From the NCBI GenBank assembly GCA_049792815.1, contig JBARBG010000140.1:1-64000 (forward strand): a stretch of 64,000 nt of DNA, in the 5' to 3' direction. This stretch comes from DAIDKA01 sp049792815 (GTDB taxonomy: Bacteria > Pseudomonadota > Gammaproteobacteria > Steroidobacterales > Steroidobacteraceae). Of this stretch, positions 33,842 through 42,488 are shown in pieces. The notes beneath the pieces are model-generated. The model saw nothing but the letters and a program-made list of their open reading frames with translations, searched no databases and was not told the origin of the DNA. Numbering within the stretch: the stretch's first letter is position 1; the number at the start of each line of letters is the position of its first letter. Position numbers and translations under genes: made by a program.

Positions 33842-36800
33842 ATGCATCGTTCCGATGTGAGTACCCACACCCTCAGCCGTGCCTGGCGCTGGTCCCTCAT
33901 CCTCTGGCTCATCGGCGTTACCGCCGCGGCGGGGTCTGCGGCGGCCGAAGCGCCGGCCCTCATTCTGCAGCATCTGACCACCGCCGAGGGTCTGCCGCAG
34001 GGCAGTGTCTACACGACCCTGCAGGACTCGCAGGGGTTCGTGTGGCTCGCCACCGAAGACGGTCTGGTCCGCTACGACGGCCGTGAGTTGCTGCGCTATG
34101 CCTACTCCCCGAGCAGCAGCAGCGGATTGCCGGGCAACTTCATTTACGACGTGGTCGAGGATACCCACCACGATCTGTGGGTGGCCATCAAGGATACCGG
34201 CCTGGCACGCTGGAATCGCGCCACCGACACATTCACCGTCTTCCGTCACGACCCGAGCAACGCCGCGACGCTCGCCAGCGACTCCATACGTTCACTCCTG
34301 ATGGATGCAGCCGGCCGGCTTTGGGTGGGTACCTCGGATGCCGGAGTGGATATCCTGGATCCGGCCACCGGGCGCTTCGAGCACCTGCGGCACGACGCGC
34401 GCGTGGCCAACTCACTGCTCGATGATCGCATCCAAAGAATAGAGCTCGATCGCACCGGCACGGTTTGGGTGTCCACCTTCACGGGCCTGGATCGCTGGCT
34501 GCCGCAGCAGCGCGCCTTCGCGCACCTGCAGCACGTTGCAGGCGACGCCACAACCTTGAGCGGCACGCGCATCAGCCATGTGCTGCAGGATCGAAGCGGC
34601 GCCTTGTGGGTCACGAGCACCGACGGCGGACTGGACCTGATGGACCGCAGTGGCCGCGTCCAGGCCGTCTACCGTCACAATCCGAATTTTCCCGGCTCGC
34701 TGCAAAGCGATGACGTGCGCACCATTCTCCAGGACCAGGCCGGAGACCTTTGGGTGGGTACTGCCCAGGGGCTGGACCTGCTGGATCGCACCAGCAATCA
34801 GTTCCACCATTACAGCCACGATCCCAAGGATGCGGGGACGCTGCCGGACTCCGAGATTCTTTCACTGTACGAGGACCAGAGCGGGCTGGTATGGATAGGC
34901 ACGCGCACCGGTGGGGTCAGCCGCTGGAATCCGCACAGCTGGGAACTGGGCGGGCAACGACCCGCCTGGCTGCAGGACGGTCTTGCGATGGCGTTTGCGG
35001 ATGCGCCCGACAACCGCATCTGGATCGCGTCCATGGGCGCGGGGCTCAAGCAGTTCGACCCCGCAACCGGCCAGGTGCTTGATTTCGACGCCATGGTCGG
35101 GCGACCCAACGCCCTGGGCGACAGGCACGTCATGTCCCTGCGCGAAGATCGGCACGGCGCACTCTGGATCGGGACCATGGACAGCGGCCTGCACAAGTAT
35201 GCGGCCGACAAGCTCACCTCCGTGCCCGTCAAGGCGGGGGATGCCCACAGCCTCAGCGCCGCCGGCATCATGAGCATTTTCGAGTCCCGTGACGGCATGA
35301 TCTGGCTGGGTACCTACGGCGGGGGCGCCAATGTGCTGGATCCGGCCACCGGGCTGGTCCGTCAGCTGCCCTTTGGCACCTCGCAGCCCGGCGCCGTAAG
35401 CGGTGCCAACGTCAGCGCCATTGCTCAGGACGCGCAGGGCAACCTGTGGCTGGCCACCGACGGCCAGGGCCTTGATCTGGCGCGCCCGGACGGCACGGTG
35501 ATCAAGGTCTTTCGTCACGACCCGCACGATCCGGGCTCCATTCCCGCGGATGCGGTGTATGCCGTGGCGGTCGATGCACGCGGCAGCGTCTGGGTGGGAA
35601 CCGACAGCGGTGGACTGGCGCAGATCGTAGGCTCTTCGGCCACCCCCGATGCAGTACATTTCCGCGCCGCCTCACACGAGGAGGCGCTCTCCAGCCACAC
35701 CATTTATGGCGTGGTGGCCGATGCCAAGGGCCATCTTTGGTTGAGCGGCAATGCCGGCCTGGTGCGCTTCGATCCGGAAACCGGCGCCGTCAAGACCTAC
35801 CATCGCGAAGACGGCCTGCAGGGCGAGGAGTTCAATTTGGGCGCCTACGCCCGGCTCGCCAACGGCCGGCTGTGCTTCGGTGGACCCGGCGGATTCAATA
35901 TCTTTGATCCGCAGCTCCTGACCGAGAACCGGCCCCCGCCGCACCTCGCGTTGACCCGGGTGGACATACTGGGCGTGCCGGCGCCGGGCAAGACGCCATA
36001 CTGGCTGCTGCACACACTGGCGCTCGATCATCGCGCCAGCATCGTTTCCCTGGAATTCGGCGTGCTGGATTTCACCTCCCCCAAGCGTAACCACATCGCC
36101 TACCGGATGGCCGGGTTGACCGACAAGTGGATCGATCTGGGCACGGAAAATCGGATCACGCTCACCAATCTTGACGCCGGTGATCATCTGCTTGAGGTGC
36201 GCGCCTCGAACTCCGACTCGCTGTGGAGCGATACGCCGCTGCAGCTGAGCATCCACAAGGATCCGGCGCCGTGGCGCTCCCGCGCGGCCTATGCGGTCTA
36301 CCTGCTGCTGGTTCTGGGCCTGATCGCCTATCGCCTGCACCTGCACCGTGCGAAGTTCCGGCGCGTGGTCCAGGACCGCGAACGCCTGGAGTCCGAAGTC
36401 GCACTGCGGACCCGTGAGCTGGTCGAGACCAACCGGCAGCTCGAGGAAGCCTCGCAGGCCAAGACCCACTTCATGGACCGCATGAGTCATGAGTTGCGCA
36501 CGCCGATGAACGGCGTCGTCGGCATGACCGAGCTGCTGGCGCGCACCGAACTGTCCACCAAGCAGGCGCGCCTGACCCACACCATCCGCTCCTCGGCGCA
36601 GACGCTGCTGCAGATCGTCAATGACCTGCTGGATCTGTCAAAGATCCGCGCCGGCAAACTGCAGACCGAGAGTCTGCCCATCGATCTGCTGCAGGTGCTC
36701 GAGGAGTGCACCGGGCTGTTCGCCGGGGCCGCCGACTCCAAGGGCATCGAGCTCATCGTCTGTCCGCCGCAGCGGGCGCAGCCGGCAGTGCTCGGCGATA

Positions 36801-38326
36801 GCCTGCGCATTCGGCAGATTCTGATGAACCTCGTCGGTAATGCCGTCAAGTTCACCTCCCAGGGCCAGGTGGTGGTCAAGGCGGATGTGAACCCCGGGAA
36901 TGCCGGCATGGCCACCCTGGAACTGTCCGTGACCGACACCGGTATCGGCATGGATACCGCCACCATTGCCAAGATATTCGAGCCCTTCACCCAGGCCGAC
37001 GAATCCACCACCCGTCGCTTCGGCGGCAGCGGGCTGGGGCTGGCCATCTGCCACGAACTGGCCCAGATCATGGGCGGCAGTATCCGCGTTGAGAGCCACC
37101 TGCGGGTCGGCTCGCGCTTCATGCTGACGCTGCCGTTGAAAGTAGCCGAGCCAACCATGGCCTCGGCGTCGTTGCCGCCACACAGCGTACGCATACTGAC
37201 GCGACATCCGGCCATGGCCGAGGCGCTGTCCCGACACGTACTGGCGTTGGGTCTGACCCTGTTCGAGCCGGACGGCAGCACCGGGGTGAACGAGGATCTG
37301 CGCATCGTCGATGCCAGCAACCAGCAGCGCTACCTCCGGGAGCGCGCCGCAACCGCCGGTCACCTGCCGCCGCTGGTACTGGTTGCGACAACCTCTGAAG
37401 TGGAGTCCGGCCGCTTCGACAATCTGGTCGCCGGGGATTGCATCGTGCCCAAGCCGGTGCAACGCGAAACGCTGAGTGAGGCGATCGCCGCCGCACTGGG
37501 ACTGGCGCCGGCGCCGGTGATGACCGCCTCACTGCTCGCCGCGCCGGAAGCCATCGGCGGACATGTGCTGCTGGTCGAGGATGAGCCCGTCAATGCTGCG
37601 GTCGCGCAGGGCTACCTGGAGGCGCTGGGCTGCACCTGGGCATGGGTGAAGGACGGTCCGGAAGCCGTGGCGCGCACTGCAGCGGAGCGCTTCGACCTGA
37701 TACTGATGGATCTGAGCATGCCGACCATGGACGGCTATGCGACCACGACGCTGATTCGGCAGCGCGAAGCCAAGAATGAACACGTACCCATCGTCGCCTT
37801 GAGTGCGCACGATGCCGGTGCCTATCGCGCACGCTGCCTGGAAGCCGGCATGGACGACATGTTGAGCAAGCCGTATACGCTGGAAGCGTGCGCGCAGCTG
37901 CTGCATCGTTGGCTGCGTCGCGACCCGCACACTGCCGCGCTGCGGGTGCTCGTGCAGGCACCGGAACTGGCCGCCGTGGATACCAAGGCGGTTGCCAGCC
38001 TGCGCAACCTGCGTGGCGGCGGCGGTGCGGAGCTTTATTCGAAGCTGGTTGCACTGTTCGAGACCGGATCTGCGGAAACCCTCGCCGCACTCGACATCGC
38101 CCTGACGGGCGCTGACCTGCCCGCGGCCGCCGCGCTGTGCCACAAACTCAAGGCCAGTGCCGCCAACGTCGGAGCATTGATCTTCTCCCGCGAGCTGGGA
38201 CTGCTGGAAAAGGCCTGTGAAGCCGGAAGCATCAAGGAGACGCAGCACCTGCACGACCGCGTGCGTGGCGCTTACCCGGCGCTGCTGGCCGAACTGGGGC
38301 ATCGGACCCTAAGGGCGACCGCATGA
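33842..38326 (+). CDS. Propeller-type hybrid sensor histidine kinase
   Basis: A 1494-residue one-protein phosphorelay. A signal/anchor helix (residues 15-35) precedes two seven-bladed periplasmic propellers built from Reg_prop repeats (L-W-V-G-T and similar, residues about 45-690), then a Y_Y_Y domain, a membrane helix near 820-840 and a coiled coil. The cytoplasmic part has H883 (M-S-H-E-L-R-T-P), N-L-V-G-N-A-V-K-F-T, D-T-G-I-G-M and G-S-G-L-G-L-A. A degenerate receiver near 1115-1215 lacks an obvious acidic pocket; a true receiver has phospho-acceptor D1290, and an Hpt domain has H1434 (C-H-K-L-K-A). Such sensors often detect saccharides or other envelope ligands. Coupled to the next gene by ATGA. 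Confidence 0.9.
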   Translation: MHRSDVSTHTLSRAWRWSLILWLIGVTAAAGSAAAEAPALILQHLTTAEGLPQGSVYTTLQDSQGFVWLATEDGLVRYDGRELLRYAYSPSSSSGLPGNFIYDVVEDTHHDLWVAIKDTGLARWNRATDTFTVFRHDPSNAATLASDSIRSLLMDAAGRLWVGTSDAGVDILDPATGRFEHLRHDARVANSLLDDRIQRIELDRTGTVWVSTFTGLDRWLPQQRAFAHLQHVAGDATTLSGTRISHVLQDRSGALWVTSTDGGLDLMDRSGRVQAVYRHNPNFPGSLQSDDVRTILQDQAGDLWVGTAQGLDLLDRTSNQFHHYSHDPKDAGTLPDSEILSLYEDQSGLVWIGTRTGGVSRWNPHSWELGGQRPAWLQDGLAMAFADAPDNRIWIASMGAGLKQFDPATGQVLDFDAMVGRPNALGDRHVMSLREDRHGALWIGTMDSGLHKYAADKLTSVPVKAGDAHSLSAAGIMSIFESRDGMIWLGTYGGGANVLDPATGLVRQLPFGTSQPGAVSGANVSAIAQDAQGNLWLATDGQGLDLARPDGTVIKVFRHDPHDPGSIPADAVYAVAVDARGSVWVGTDSGGLAQIVGSSATPDAVHFRAASHEEALSSHTIYGVVADAKGHLWLSGNAGLVRFDPETGAVKTYHREDGLQGEEFNLGAYARLANGRLCFGGPGGFNIFDPQLLTENRPPPHLALTRVDILGVPAPGKTPYWLLHTLALDHRASIVSLEFGVLDFTSPKRNHIAYRMAGLTDKWIDLGTENRITLTNLDAGDHLLEVRASNSDSLWSDTPLQLSIHKDPAPWRSRAAYAVYLLLVLGLIAYRLHLHRAKFRRVVQDRERLESEVALRTRELVETNRQLEEASQAKTHFMDRMSHELRTPMNGVVGMTELLARTELSTKQARLTHTIRSSAQTLLQIVNDLLDLSKIRAGKLQTESLPIDLLQVLEECTGLFAGAADSKGIELIVCPPQRAQPAVLGDSLRIRQILMNLVGNAVKFTSQGQVVVKADVNPGNAGMATLELSVTDTGIGMDTATIAKIFEPFTQADESTTRRFGGSGLGLAICHELAQIMGGSIRVESHLRVGSRFMLTLPLKVAEPTMASASLPPHSVRILTRHPAMAEALSRHVLALGLTLFEPDGSTGVNEDLRIVDASNQQRYLRERAATAGHLPPLVLVATTSEVESGRFDNLVAGDCIVPKPVQRETLSEAIAAALGLAPAPVMTASLLAAPEAIGGHVLLVEDEPVNAAVAQGYLEALGCTWAWVKDGPEAVARTAAERFDLILMDLSMPTMDGYATTTLIRQREAKNEHVPIVALSAHDAGAYRARCLEAGMDDMLSKPYTLEACAQLLHRWLRRDPHTAALRVLVQAPELAAVDTKAVASLRNLRGGGGAELYSKLVALFETGSAETLAALDIALTGADLPAAAALCHKLKASAANVGALIFSRELGLLEKACEAGSIKETQHLHDRVRGAYPALLAELGHRTLRATA

Positions 38327-40077
38327 CCATGAGCACACCGACACCGGCCGTCGCCATCGTCGCCGACGATGAAGACCTCGGCCGCCTGTTGCTCAGCGAG
38401 GCGGTGACGCAGCTCGGGCTCATCGTCAGCGCCCATGACAACGGCGCGGCGGCGCTCGAGACTGCCCTGAAGCAGAATCTCGCCATCGTTCTTCTGGACG
38501 TGGACATGCCCGGACTCGACGGCTACGCCGTGTGTCGGCGGCTGCGCGCCGAACCCCGCTTCGCCAATGTTCCCATCGTCATGGTGACCGGGCACGAGGA
38601 TTCTGTGGCCGTCGATCTGGCATTCGAAGCCGGCGCGACGGATTTCATCGCCAAGCCCGTCAACTGGGCACTGCTGCCGCGGCGCCTGAGCTACATTCTG
38701 CGCAACGCCGCCGCGGCCGAACGCATCGAGCGCCTGGCGTACTTCGATCCCCTGACCGGGTTGCCGAACCGGCAGCGCTGCATGGAGACCGCCGAACGCC
38801 TGTTCAAGGCAGCGGCCACCAACGGCGAAGAAGTGGCCATCCTGTATCTGGATCTGAACAGCTTCAAACGCATCAACGATACCTTCGGCCACGCCGTGGG
38901 CGATGCGGTGCTGCGCGTGGTGGCCGAGCGCCTGCAGCGTACCCTCGAACAGTTTGATGCCAAGCACCTGCATGTCTCGGTGGCACGCTTCGGCGGCGAC
39001 GAATTCGTGATCCTGCTGCGGCATGGGGCGGCGCTGGCGCTGGCCACGAACGTCGCACAGGCCTGTTGCACGGCCTTCAAGGAACCTATCGCCTACCGTG
39101 GCCTGGAGTTCTACTCGGCTCCCAGCATCGGAATCGCCGTTTACCCGACGGACGGCGCTGACGTGCAGACGGTCCTCAAGCACGCCGATACCGCCATGTA
39201 CCAGGTGAAGAGCGGCGCCGTCACGGCGGTCGCCGCCTATGCACCGGCCATGAGCAGCCGACTGCGCGACTGGCTGGATCTAGAGACGCGGCTGCGGCGC
39301 GCCCTGCAGGAGGACCTGCTGACCCTGCATTACCAGCCCAAATTCCGCCTCAGCGACCAGCGTCTGTGCGGAGTCGAAGCGCTGCTGCGCTGGTGTGACT
39401 CGGATCATGGCGACATCTCGCCCAACCGCTTCATCGAAATCGCCGAAGACAGCGGCCTGATCATCGACCTGGGCGCATGGGTGACACGCAACGCCTGCCG
39501 GCAGTTGCGCCAGTGGCTGGATCGGGGCATGGCAGTGCCCATTGCCATCAACGTGTCCGGTAAGGAACTGTTGCACGGGGATCCGGTGCGGGTCATCCAA
39601 AGTGAGGCGGCAGCGGCGGGAATTCCGGCGTCGCTGATCGAGGTGGAGATTACCGAGTCACTTCTGGTCAAGGATTCCGTGGCGGTGCGCAACGCGCTCG
39701 AAGGGCTGCGCCAGCTGGGCTGCCGTATCGCCCTGGATGATTTTGGAACCGGCTACTCCTCGCTCGCCTATATCACGCGCTTTCCGCCCGACCGCATCAA
39801 AATCGACAAGGCGTTCGTCAGCAACGTCGATCGTTCACCCGGGGATGCCGCGGTGGCCAGTGCCATCCTCTCTCTTGGCAGGAACCTCGGCGTCACCGTC
39901 ACGGCTGAGGGCATTGAGCGCAATGCCCAGCTGGAGTGGCTGCGCTCACGCGGCTGCGATGAGGTGCAGGGTTTCCTGCTGTCCAGGCCACTGTCCGTGC
40001 AGGACCTGGAGCAGCGCTACCTGCAGGCGTCAGAAGGGACCGATGGGCAACAGTCGCCGCATCGGTCCTTGAGCTGA
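38323..40077 (+). CDS. REC-GGDEF-EAL c-di-GMP response regulator
   Basis: A 584-residue regulator. An N-terminal receiver has phospho-acceptor D59 (L-L-D-V-D-M-P). The GGDEF domain keeps G-G-D-E-F at about residue 224 but has no RxxD inhibitory site five residues before it. The EAL domain keeps E-A-L at about 352, E-I-T-E-S and D-D-F-G-T-G, so diesterase activity is likely intact. The kinase upstream, which ends in an Hpt domain and overlaps this gene by 4 bases, is the probable phosphodonor. Output is change of c-di-GMP level, with direction unresolved. Confidence 0.9.
   Translation: MTMSTPTPAVAIVADDEDLGRLLLSEAVTQLGLIVSAHDNGAAALETALKQNLAIVLLDVDMPGLDGYAVCRRLRAEPRFANVPIVMVTGHEDSVAVDLAFEAGATDFIAKPVNWALLPRRLSYILRNAAAAERIERLAYFDPLTGLPNRQRCMETAERLFKAAATNGEEVAILYLDLNSFKRINDTFGHAVGDAVLRVVAERLQRTLEQFDAKHLHVSVARFGGDEFVILLRHGAALALATNVAQACCTAFKEPIAYRGLEFYSAPSIGIAVYPTDGADVQTVLKHADTAMYQVKSGAVTAVAAYAPAMSSRLRDWLDLETRLRRALQEDLLTLHYQPKFRLSDQRLCGVEALLRWCDSDHGDISPNRFIEIAEDSGLIIDLGAWVTRNACRQLRQWLDRGMAVPIAINVSGKELLHGDPVRVIQSEAAAAGIPASLIEVEITESLLVKDSVAVRNALEGLRQLGCRIALDDFGTGYSSLAYITRFPPDRIKIDKAFVSNVDRSPGDAAVASAILSLGRNLGVTVTAEGIERNAQLEWLRSRGCDEVQGFLLSRPLSVQDLEQRYLQASEGTDGQQSPHRSLS
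40034..40070 (+). terminator. Hairpin at the end of the c-di-GMP gene
   Basis: AAGGGACCGATG pairs with CATCGGTCCTT across a 14-base loop with one bulge. It lies just before the stop codon and faces a convergent gene. No T-run follows. Confidence 0.4.
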
Positions 40078-40099
40078 GGATCGCTGCCGGTGATCCGTG

Positions 40100-40810
40100 C
40101 TACTGGTTGTTGACCAGCAGCCCTGAGGTATCGACCGTCTTGACCCCTGGAACACGCAACGCCGCCTGCTTGGCCTGATCCACGGCATCCTGGCTGGGTA
40201 CCGACCCCGTCAGCGCAACGGTGCCGTCCGTGGTCGTCACGTTCACGGTGCTGTTCGGCGTGGCCGACGCAATCTGCGACTTCACATCAGCCGAGATCCT
40301 GCTGTCTGAAGCACCGGCGTCGGGTGCCACAGCGGCTGTATCCGCGGCGGGTGCCGCAGGCGCGGGTGCTGCCGCTGGTGCAGTCGCTGCAGTCGGCGCA
40401 GTCGGCGCAGTCGGCGCCGTCGCCGCAGCCGTAGCCGAGTTGGTCACGCTGTCGTCCGTGTGCGTCGGCGTGCGGTGATGTTTCGGCTTCGGTGTTTTAT
40501 CGCTATTGCCGGAGGTCGAATTGTCCGACGGCGAAGTCGTGGCGGTGTCGTTCTGCGCCACGCTCGGCGCCGGCGCCGGTGCCGGTGCAGTCACTGCCGG
40601 AGCGGGGACCGGAGTCGGTGCGGAGGCAGCCGCATCGGCAGGAGTGGGGTTCGCTGCCACGGGTGGCGGCGGCGGCGCGGCGGGAGTCGGCTGCGCCTGA
40701 GCGACCTGTGTTTGATGGCCTTCGCGCACCGCATATGCGTATGCCAACGTGCCGAAGACCGCGACGAGGGCAACCCCGATCACAAATCTGCTGATAGTTG
40801 TTGAGTTCAT
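40100..40810 (-). CDS. BON-domain protein with Ala/Pro/Thr-rich linker
   Basis: A 236-residue protein. A single N-terminal hydrophobic helix (residues 6-25) anchors it in the inner membrane or serves as a signal. Residues 30-165 are a low-complexity Ala/Pro/Thr segment with short A-P-T repeats. The last 65 residues form a BON domain (V-N-V-T-T-T-D-G-T-V-A-L-T-G-S-V-P-S), a fold that binds phospholipid or peptidoglycan-associated surfaces in OsmY-like proteins. Probably an envelope-stress protein. I use ATG 40810; GTG 40819 is an alternative. Confidence 0.8.
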   Translation of the reverse strand: MNSTTISRFVIGVALVAVFGTLAYAYAVREGHQTQVAQAQPTPAAPPPPPVAANPTPADAAASAPTPVPAPAVTAPAPAPAPSVAQNDTATTSPSDNSTSGNSDKTPKPKHHRTPTHTDDSVTNSATAAATAPTAPTAPTAATAPAAAPAPAAPAADTAAVAPDAGASDSRISADVKSQIASATPNSTVNVTTTDGTVALTGSVPSQDAVDQAKQAALRVPGVKTVDTSGLLVNNQ

Positions 40811-41114
40811 AGTGAGCACTCATTTGTAACTGACACAAACGTTGTACGTCGCGCACTTCGCAACACCTGTCAGACGAGCTGTAAATTGCGCTTCCTTTCG
40901 CCCTACATGATTTCCCCACCCGATATCTATCAGCTTGATCCTGCGGTCATTTTGTCTTGCGTGACGGACGATGCCTACAACTCATGCGACCGCCTTCCCA
41001 ACCGTGCTGCCCGCATTGAGCGGAACACCCGGCCGTCATCACCGAGCCCTCACAATCCCCAAGCTGACTTCGTACTAAGTTAGCTGTCGGGGGTGTCCCC
41101 GCAGGAGACTAGGA
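40811..41114. other. Intergenic region between divergent genes
   Basis: About 300 bases with no gene. GCAGGAGACTAGGA just before ATG 41115 holds the ribosome-binding site of the FAD oxidase gene. Two promoters facing outwards must lie here, but I cannot place them. A small CGGGG/CCCCG palindrome near 41090 is probably incidental. Confidence 0.5.
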
Positions 41115-42488
41115 ATGCAAGAAGAACGACCGGCCCTGCGCCCGACGGTGATTGCCGCACTGCGTCAGCGATTACGTGGAGTCGTGCTGGAGCCCCACGA
41201 TCCCGGCTTTGCGCCTGCCAGGCGGGTCTGGAACGCGGCGATCAGCCGGCGCCCGGGGGCCATCATCGTCTGTGCCGACGCCGAGGACATTGCGCTCGCA
41301 GTACGCATCGCTGCGGATCATCACCTGGCGGCGACGATACGGGGAGGCGGGCACAATGTGGCCGGGCGCGCAGTGGCCGACGGCATTCTGATGCTGGACC
41401 TCTCGCGGATGCGTCACGTGGAGGTAAATGCCGACCGGCGCGTGGCCTCGGTTCAGGGCGGCGCCCTGTGGCATGACGTCGATGTGGCCACGGCAAGACA
41501 TGGACTGGCGACCACCGGCGGCCTGGTTTCCAGTACCGGTGTCGGCGGCCTGACGCTGGGCGGCGGCGCCGGGTGGCTGATGCGCCGCTATGGTTTGGCC
41601 TGCGACAATGTGCTGGCGGCCACTGTCGTGCTGGCTGACGGACGCTGTGTGCGCGCGAGCCCCGATGAGCATGCGGAACTGTACTGGGGTCTGCGCGGCG
41701 GCGCGGGTGGCCTGGGTGTCGTCACCAGTTTCGAATTTCAGCTGTATCAGTTGCGGCAGGTACTCGCCGGTGTGGTGGTGCGACCGGCGACCGAAGCGCG
41801 TGAAGCGCTGGGGATTTTCCGCGACTTCGCGACAACGGCACCCGATGAGTTCTGCGGCATGATGGTCCTGGCGAATGCGCCGCCGCTGCCCTTCCTGGAT
41901 CCGGCCTTGCATGGCCACCCGGCGGTGATATCCGCGCTGTGCTGGTGCGGAGATCCGGCCGCCGGCGAGCGCGTGCTCGCGCCGCTGCGTCAGTTCGGTT
42001 CGCCGCTGGCCGATCACATAGGAGCCATGCCCTACGTTCAGTGGCAGCACATGCATGACGCCAACGCACCGCCGGGCCGTTGCCAGTACTGGAAAACGGC
42101 AAGCTTCGCGACGCTGGCCGATGCCACGCTCGACCATCTCAGTGCCGCACTCTACGATCTGCCCAGCCTGCAAAGCGAGCTGCACGTGCAGCACCTGGGC
42201 GGCGCCGTGGGCCGCGTTGCGGCCGCCGACACCGGCTTTTCCAATCGCAGTGCACAGTTCTTCGTCAACCTGGTTGGGATCACGCCCTGGCCCGAAGACT
42301 TTGGGCAGGTACGGGAACGGGTCCGCAAGCTCCACGGACAGCTGGCCCCGCACGCCCTGCGGACTGTGATGCCAAACTTCAGCAATCAGGATGACGACGT
42401 GGCCGCGTTCTCCGATACGATGCACGCCGAGCCCTTGGCGGCGCTGCGCCGCCGCTACGATCCGGCCGGAATGTTCGCTACCCGTTGA
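41115..42488 (+). CDS. FAD-linked (BBE-type) oxidase
   Basis: A 457-residue flavoprotein of the vanillyl-alcohol-oxidase/berberine-bridge fold. The FAD-binding segment R-G-G-G-H-N-V-A-G contains the His that usually carries covalent flavin. A second FAD segment is T-G-V-G-G-L-T-L-G-G-G-A-G-W-L. The usual second covalent Cys of plant enzymes is not apparent. The substrate is unknown (polyphenol, sugar or amine). No signal peptide. The 3' end overlaps the convergent regulator by 11 bases. Confidence 0.85.
   Translation: MQEERPALRPTVIAALRQRLRGVVLEPHDPGFAPARRVWNAAISRRPGAIIVCADAEDIALAVRIAADHHLAATIRGGGHNVAGRAVADGILMLDLSRMRHVEVNADRRVASVQGGALWHDVDVATARHGLATTGGLVSSTGVGGLTLGGGAGWLMRRYGLACDNVLAATVVLADGRCVRASPDEHAELYWGLRGGAGGLGVVTSFEFQLYQLRQVLAGVVVRPATEAREALGIFRDFATTAPDEFCGMMVLANAPPLPFLDPALHGHPAVISALCWCGDPAAGERVLAPLRQFGSPLADHIGAMPYVQWQHMHDANAPPGRCQYWKTASFATLADATLDHLSAALYDLPSLQSELHVQHLGGAVGRVAAADTGFSNRSAQFFVNLVGITPWPEDFGQVRERVRKLHGQLAPHALRTVMPNFSNQDDDVAAFSDTMHAEPLAALRRRYDPAGMFATR

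Noticed and set aside
41087..41101. CGGGGGTGTCCCCG palindrome as an operator
   Set aside because: Such GC palindromes are expected by chance here, and there is no second copy or family match.
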